Below, in pieces: positions 60,498 to 64,000 of a stretch of 64,000 bases of DNA. The notes below the pieces were generated by a model. It was not told where the DNA came from. It made no database searches and saw only the letters and a program-made list of their open reading frames with translations. The translations under genes and the position numbers were made by a program. The DNA is from Ramlibacter terrae (lineage in GTDB: Bacteria > Pseudomonadota > Gammaproteobacteria > Burkholderiales > Burkholderiaceae_C): positions 682,001 to 746,000 of the forward strand of contig CP053418.1 of the NCBI GenBank assembly GCA_013127575.1, read 5' to 3'. The stretch's first letter is position 1. Each line of letters opens with the position of its first letter.

Positions 60498-60501
<4 letters not shown>
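60286..60501 (-). CDS. small glycine-rich membrane protein, hypothetical
   Basis: 71 residues beginning with GTG (MNKLLVEGLTDAVGFVGGALL). A long Gly/Ala-rich hydrophobic region with two helices (GFWIGRLLGFDIFAAG, SSIGGIVLAGLGGGAGLQL) ends in a basic tail ARYLRRKARKEA. It overlaps the MoxR stop and the GNAT start by a few bases, so it is translationally coupled in the MoxR-VWA operon. Function unknown; GlsB/YeaQ-like composition. Confidence 0.65.
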
Positions 60502-61339
<838 letters not shown>

Positions 61340-61378
61340 GGGTGCGGGGATGGAAGTCGGCGCCGGGGACGGCCCCGA

Positions 61379-61384
61379 TATAAT
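61379..61384 (+). promoter_or_regulatory. -10 box for cytochrome c gene
   Basis: TATAAT, a perfect -10 consensus, lies 44 bases upstream of the cytochrome ATG. No clear -35; the region upstream is GC-rich. Confidence 0.45.
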
Positions 61385-61428
61385 CGCCGGTTGATCGAAA
61401 CGGACCTCTGTCGGATTGTGCGCGCAAA

Positions 61429-62148
61429 ATGAACAAGTTGTTGACCACGCTTTTCGCCCTGTCTGTCGCTTGCGCGACCAGTCTGGCCAGGCGCAAACGC
61501 CTGCCCCCGCCGCCCCGGCCACCCCTGAGGCGGCTGCCGCCTCGGCGGCGAAAACGGGCACGCCGGCGGGCGCCAAGTCCATCGAGGCCAAGGCCGCGAT
61601 GTGCATCGGCTGCCACGGCATCGTCGGCTACCAGGCCAGCTTCCCCGAGGTGCACAAGGTGCCGATGATCTCGGGCCAGAGCGCCAAGTACATCGCCGCC
61701 GCCCTCACCGCCTACAAGAACGGCGACCGCAAGCACCCCACGATGCGCAGCATCGCCGAGGGCCTGAGCGAACAGGACGTCACGGACATCGCCAACTGGT
61801 ACGGCTCGCAGACCAACGGCAAGCAGCTGGCCGAAAAGCCCAGCCGCGAGCCGAACGCCCGTGGTGACGGCGCTGCTGAACAAGGCGGCCTGCGCTTCCT
61901 GCCACGGCGCCAACTTCTCCAAGCCGATCGACCCGAGCTACCCCAAGCTGTCGGGCCAGCACGCCGACTACCTGTTCGTCGCCCTCAAGGCGTACAAGAG
62001 CGAGAACAACCCCGCCGTCGGCCGCAACAACGGCGTGATGGGCGCGATCGCCAAGCAGTTCTCCAACGCCGAACTGAAGGCGCTGGCCAACTACATGGGT
62101 TCGCTGGACAGCGAGCTGTCGATCAAGCCGGAACCGCGGTTCCGCTAG
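61429..62148 (+). CDS. cytochrome c4-type dihaem protein
   Basis: About 240 residues. Signal peptide MNKLLTTLFALSVACATSLA, an Ala/Pro linker, then two haem sites, CIGCHGIVGYQASFPEV and CASCHGANFSKPIDP, each followed by the distal methionine segment (VPMISGQSAKYI; MGAIAKQFSNAELKAL). Errors near 61484 (LAQAQTPAP; CCAGG read as CAGG) and 61862 (EPNALVTALLN; CCTGG read as CCGTGG). Upstream of a strong terminator. Similar in plan to the cytochrome at 55234 but a different gene. Confidence 0.88.
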
Positions 62149-62168
62149 GGCCTGGCGGCTCCATGAAG

Positions 62169-62191
62169 AAAGGCCCCGCGAGGGGCTTTTT
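62169..62191 (+). terminator. Rho-independent terminator after cytochrome c
   Basis: AAAGGCCCC-gcga-GGGGCTTTTT: a stem with one G-U pair followed by a T-run, 20 bases after the stop codon. Confidence 0.85.
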
Positions 62192-62199
62192 GCATTGTC

Positions 62200-62268
62200 A
62201 TTGCGGGCTTGACCCGCAATCCAGCGACAGCCGTGGATCCGGCATGGATCCCGGGTCGAGCCCGGGAT
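62200..62268. repeat. double-palindrome intergenic repeat
   Basis: ATTGCGGG-cttga-CCCGCAAT (62200-62220) and ATCCCGGG-tcgag-CCCGGGAT (62248-62268), linked by about 27 bases with GGATCCGG. Typical of dispersed palindromic elements between genes. A shortened copy of the second palindrome occurs at 13671-13696. Confidence 0.65.
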
Positions 62269-62283
62269 GACAGCGGGGGTAGG

Positions 62284-62718
62284 TCAATCCCGCGTGGCCC
62301 TGCGCTGCACGCACTCCACGTACGCCTGCCCGTCCGGCGGCCGGCCCGAGCGCTGGCTCTCCCACAGCATCTGGCCGAGGCACTCCATCGCTTCATGGTG
62401 GGCGTCGTGCAGGGACTGCCGGCGGGCGGCCAGCAGTTCCACCGCCTGCCGGATGCCGCGCGGCTGGTCGATCGAGCATTGCTCGCTGATCGACAGGTGC
62501 ATCGAGAGATGGAGGAACGGGTTGGCGGCGCCGCTGGAGCCGTCGTAGACCCGGGCCACCGCCGCCTCGGCGTCGGCCATGTCGGGGTCGTACTCGGGGT
62601 GCTCCTTCAGCCATTCGTGGGCCAGCGTCTCCGGGGCGTCCGGGAGCTGCCCGGACCGGGCCTTCGCGTGCACGCCGCAGAAGAAGCGCCGCACGTCTTC
62701 CTGCGAGGGATTGAACAT
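62284..62718 (-). CDS. DUF1841 family protein
   Basis: 144 residues, intact. MFNPSQEDVRRFFCGVHAKA, ETLAHEWLKEHPEYDPDMAD, NPFLHLSMHLSISEQ and HDAHHEAMECLGQMLWESQR are typical of this betaproteobacterial family, which is small and helical with conserved histidines. Function unknown. Lies four bases downstream of the IlvD/Edd stop, so probably co-transcribed. Confidence 0.85.
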   Translation of the reverse strand: MFNPSQEDVRRFFCGVHAKARSGQLPDAPETLAHEWLKEHPEYDPDMADAEAAVARVYDGSSGAANPFLHLSMHLSISEQCSIDQPRGIRQAVELLAARRQSLHDAHHEAMECLGQMLWESQRSGRPPDGQAYVECVQRRATRD

Positions 62719-62722
62719 GCCC

Positions 62723-64000
62723 CTACTTTACTTCCGGCACGCGCTTCCCATTGGCCGGAGGCACCGGGAAGGCGAAGTCCACGCCCCGGTCCGCCTGCGT
62801 CACGTTCTCCGGGAACAGCTTGCGGTAGCCGCGCTCTGCACTGGGTTCCGTCACCGGCTCCGCCTTCATCCGCGCCGCCAGTTCCTCGTCGGACACCAGC
62901 AGCGCCAGCTCGCGGTTGCTCACGCTGAGCCGGATGCGGTCGCCGTTGCGCACCCAGGCCAGCGGCCCACCCACGGCGGCCTCGGGCGTCACATGCAGCA
63001 CCACGGTGCCGAATGCCGTGCCGCTCATGCGGCCGTCGCTGATGCGCAGCATGTCCTTCACGCCTTGCCGTGCCAGCTTCATCGGCATCGGCAGCGCGCC
63101 GGCTTCCGGCATGCCGGGGTGGCCCTTGGGGCCGATGCGCTTGAGCACCAGCACGTCGTCGGCGGTCACGTCGAGGTCCGGGTCATCGATGCGCGCGGCC
63201 AGGTCGGCGGCGTTCTCGAAGACCACGGCGCGCCCCTCGTGCTCCATCAGCTTCGCGCTGGCCGCCGACTGCTTGATGATCGCGCCGCCGGGCGCCAGGT
63301 TGCCGCGCAGCACGGCGATGCCGCCCTGCGGGTAGATCGGGTTGTCGAACGGACGCACCACGTCCTGCTTGAACGCCGGACGCGCCGCTTCCAGTTCCTC
63401 GCCGAGCGTGCGGCCGGTGACGGTCATCGCGTCCGGGTGCAGCAGCGGCTTCAGCTCGCGCAGCAGCGTCGCCATGCCGCCCGCGTGGTGGAAGTCTTCC
63501 ATGTAGTGGTCGCCGCTGGGCTTCAGGTCCAGCAGCACCGGCGTTTCGCGGCCCATGCGGTCCAGCGCCTGCAGGTCCACCTCGAGCCCCATGCGGCCCG
63601 CCATCGCCGTCAGGTGGACGATGGCGTTGGTGGTGGAGCCGCCGATCGCCAGCAGCACGCGCATCGCGTTCTCGAAGGCCTGCGGCGTCAGGATCTTGTC
63701 GATCGTCAGCCGCTGCTTCGCCGCCTGCACCGCGATGCGCCCGCTTTCTTCGGCGACGCGCATGCGGTCGGCCGTCACCGCCGGCGGGCTGGCGCCGCCC
63801 GGCACCGTCATGCCCAGCGCTTCGGAAACGCAGGCCATCGTGCTGGCCGTTCCCATCACCGAGCAGGTGCCCACGCTGGCCACGAGCTGGTCGTTGACGT
63901 CGTCGATCTCTTCCTGGTCGATGTCCTGCGCACGGAAGCGCGCCCAGTAGCGCCGGCAATCCGTGCACGCGCCGACGCGCGCGCCGCGGTGCGAGCCGGT
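62723..64000 (-). CDS. IlvD/Edd family dehydratase (5' end outside window)
   Basis: Fe-S dependent dehydratase of the dihydroxy-acid/phosphogluconate/sugar-acid dehydratase family; 425 C-terminal residues are seen and the frame stays open to the window edge. SHRGARVGACTDCRRYWA and VASVGTCSVMGTASTMAC hold cluster cysteines; GDHYMEDFHHAGGM, GRMSGTAFGTVVLHVTPEA and NGDRIRLSVSNREL are C-terminal landmarks. Intact. The family also includes L-arabinonate and other sugar-acid dehydratases, so IlvD itself is only one possibility. Confidence 0.9.
   Translation of the reverse strand, partial: TGSHRGARVGACTDCRRYWARFRAQDIDQEEIDDVNDQLVASVGTCSVMGTASTMACVSEALGMTVPGGASPPAVTADRMRVAEESGRIAVQAAKQRLTIDKILTPQAFENAMRVLLAIGGSTTNAIVHLTAMAGRMGLEVDLQALDRMGRETPVLLDLKPSGDHYMEDFHHAGGMATLLRELKPLLHPDAMTVTGRTLGEELEAARPAFKQDVVRPFDNPIYPQGGIAVLRGNLAPGGAIIKQSAASAKLMEHEGRAVVFENAADLAARIDDPDLDVTADDVLVLKRIGPKGHPGMPEAGALPMPMKLARQGVKDMLRISDGRMSGTAFGTVVLHVTPEAAVGGPLAWVRNGDRIRLSVSNRELALLVSDEELAARMKAEPVTEPSAERGYRKLFPENVTQADRGVDFAFPVPPANGKRVPEVK

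Overview
High-GC bacterial chromosome from a betaproteobacterium of the order Burkholderiales, most likely a Comamonadaceae member (Ramlibacter/Variovorax type). I infer this from gene order and protein flavour (dusB-fis-purH; algH-ruvX-pyrR-pyrB-pyrC'; rubredoxin-pilGHIJ-chpA next to thiD-hemL; phenylacetate genes; TRAP transporters), not from a database search. There are no rRNA genes, CRISPR arrays, insertion sequences or prophage genes. It is ordinary core and accessory chromosome carrying two tRNAs.

Layout. 1-6.4 kb: a minus-strand catabolic operon with a complete TRAP transporter (substrate-binding protein, small and large membrane subunits), an SMP-30-like lactonase, a ketopantoate-reductase-like protein, an amidohydrolase and a second TRAP binding protein. 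6.5-10.4 kb: an orphan multi-PAS hybrid histidine kinase. 10.6-14.3 kb: two small ORFs, tRNA-Met, and a von Willebrand lipoprotein divergent from an ECF sigma/anti-sigma-like pair. 14.3-17.7 kb: enoyl-CoA hydratase and paaG-paaI-paaK. 17.7-25.1 kb: DUF3108 protein, M61 peptidase, dsbC, FAD monooxygenase, MOSC protein and a degenerate GGDEF sensor. 25.1-28.3 kb: ychF, small lipoproteins, a YqaA-like membrane protein. 28.4-33.7 kb: dusB-fis-purH, convergent with thiD-hemL. 33.8-43.8 kb: rubredoxin and a Pil-Chp chemosensory operon (pilG, pilH, pilI, pilJ, giant chpA). 43.9-49.9 kb: photolyase, algH-ruvX-pyrR-pyrB-pyrX, a PlsC acyltransferase. 49.9-53.7 kb: a glycosyltransferase and a divergent iron-type ABC transporter around a Fur-box-like site. 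54-57.7 kb: a PQQ-type dehydrogenase with its cytochrome, tRNA-Arg, a TPR protein. 57.7-61.3 kb: DUF3592 protein, CoxE-like VWA protein, GNAT, small membrane protein, MoxR ATPase. 61.4-64 kb: cytochrome c, DUF1841 protein, IlvD/Edd dehydratase running off the end.

The most striking property is not a gene. Dozens of genes, including essential ones (ychF, purH, hemL, ruvX), carry single-base frameshifts, and almost every break falls where the conserved protein sequence demands CCTGG or CCAGG. Typically CCTGG has become CTGG or CCGG, or CCAGG has become CCAG or CCGG; a few sites show CCWGG changed to CCCGG without a frame change. This is the expected mark of uncorrected nanopore basecalling at a Dcm-like methylated CCWGG motif. 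I therefore annotate these genes as intact in the organism and broken only in this assembly, and I infer that the organism methylates cytosine in CCWGG. Coordinates of affected genes span the whole repaired reading frame.
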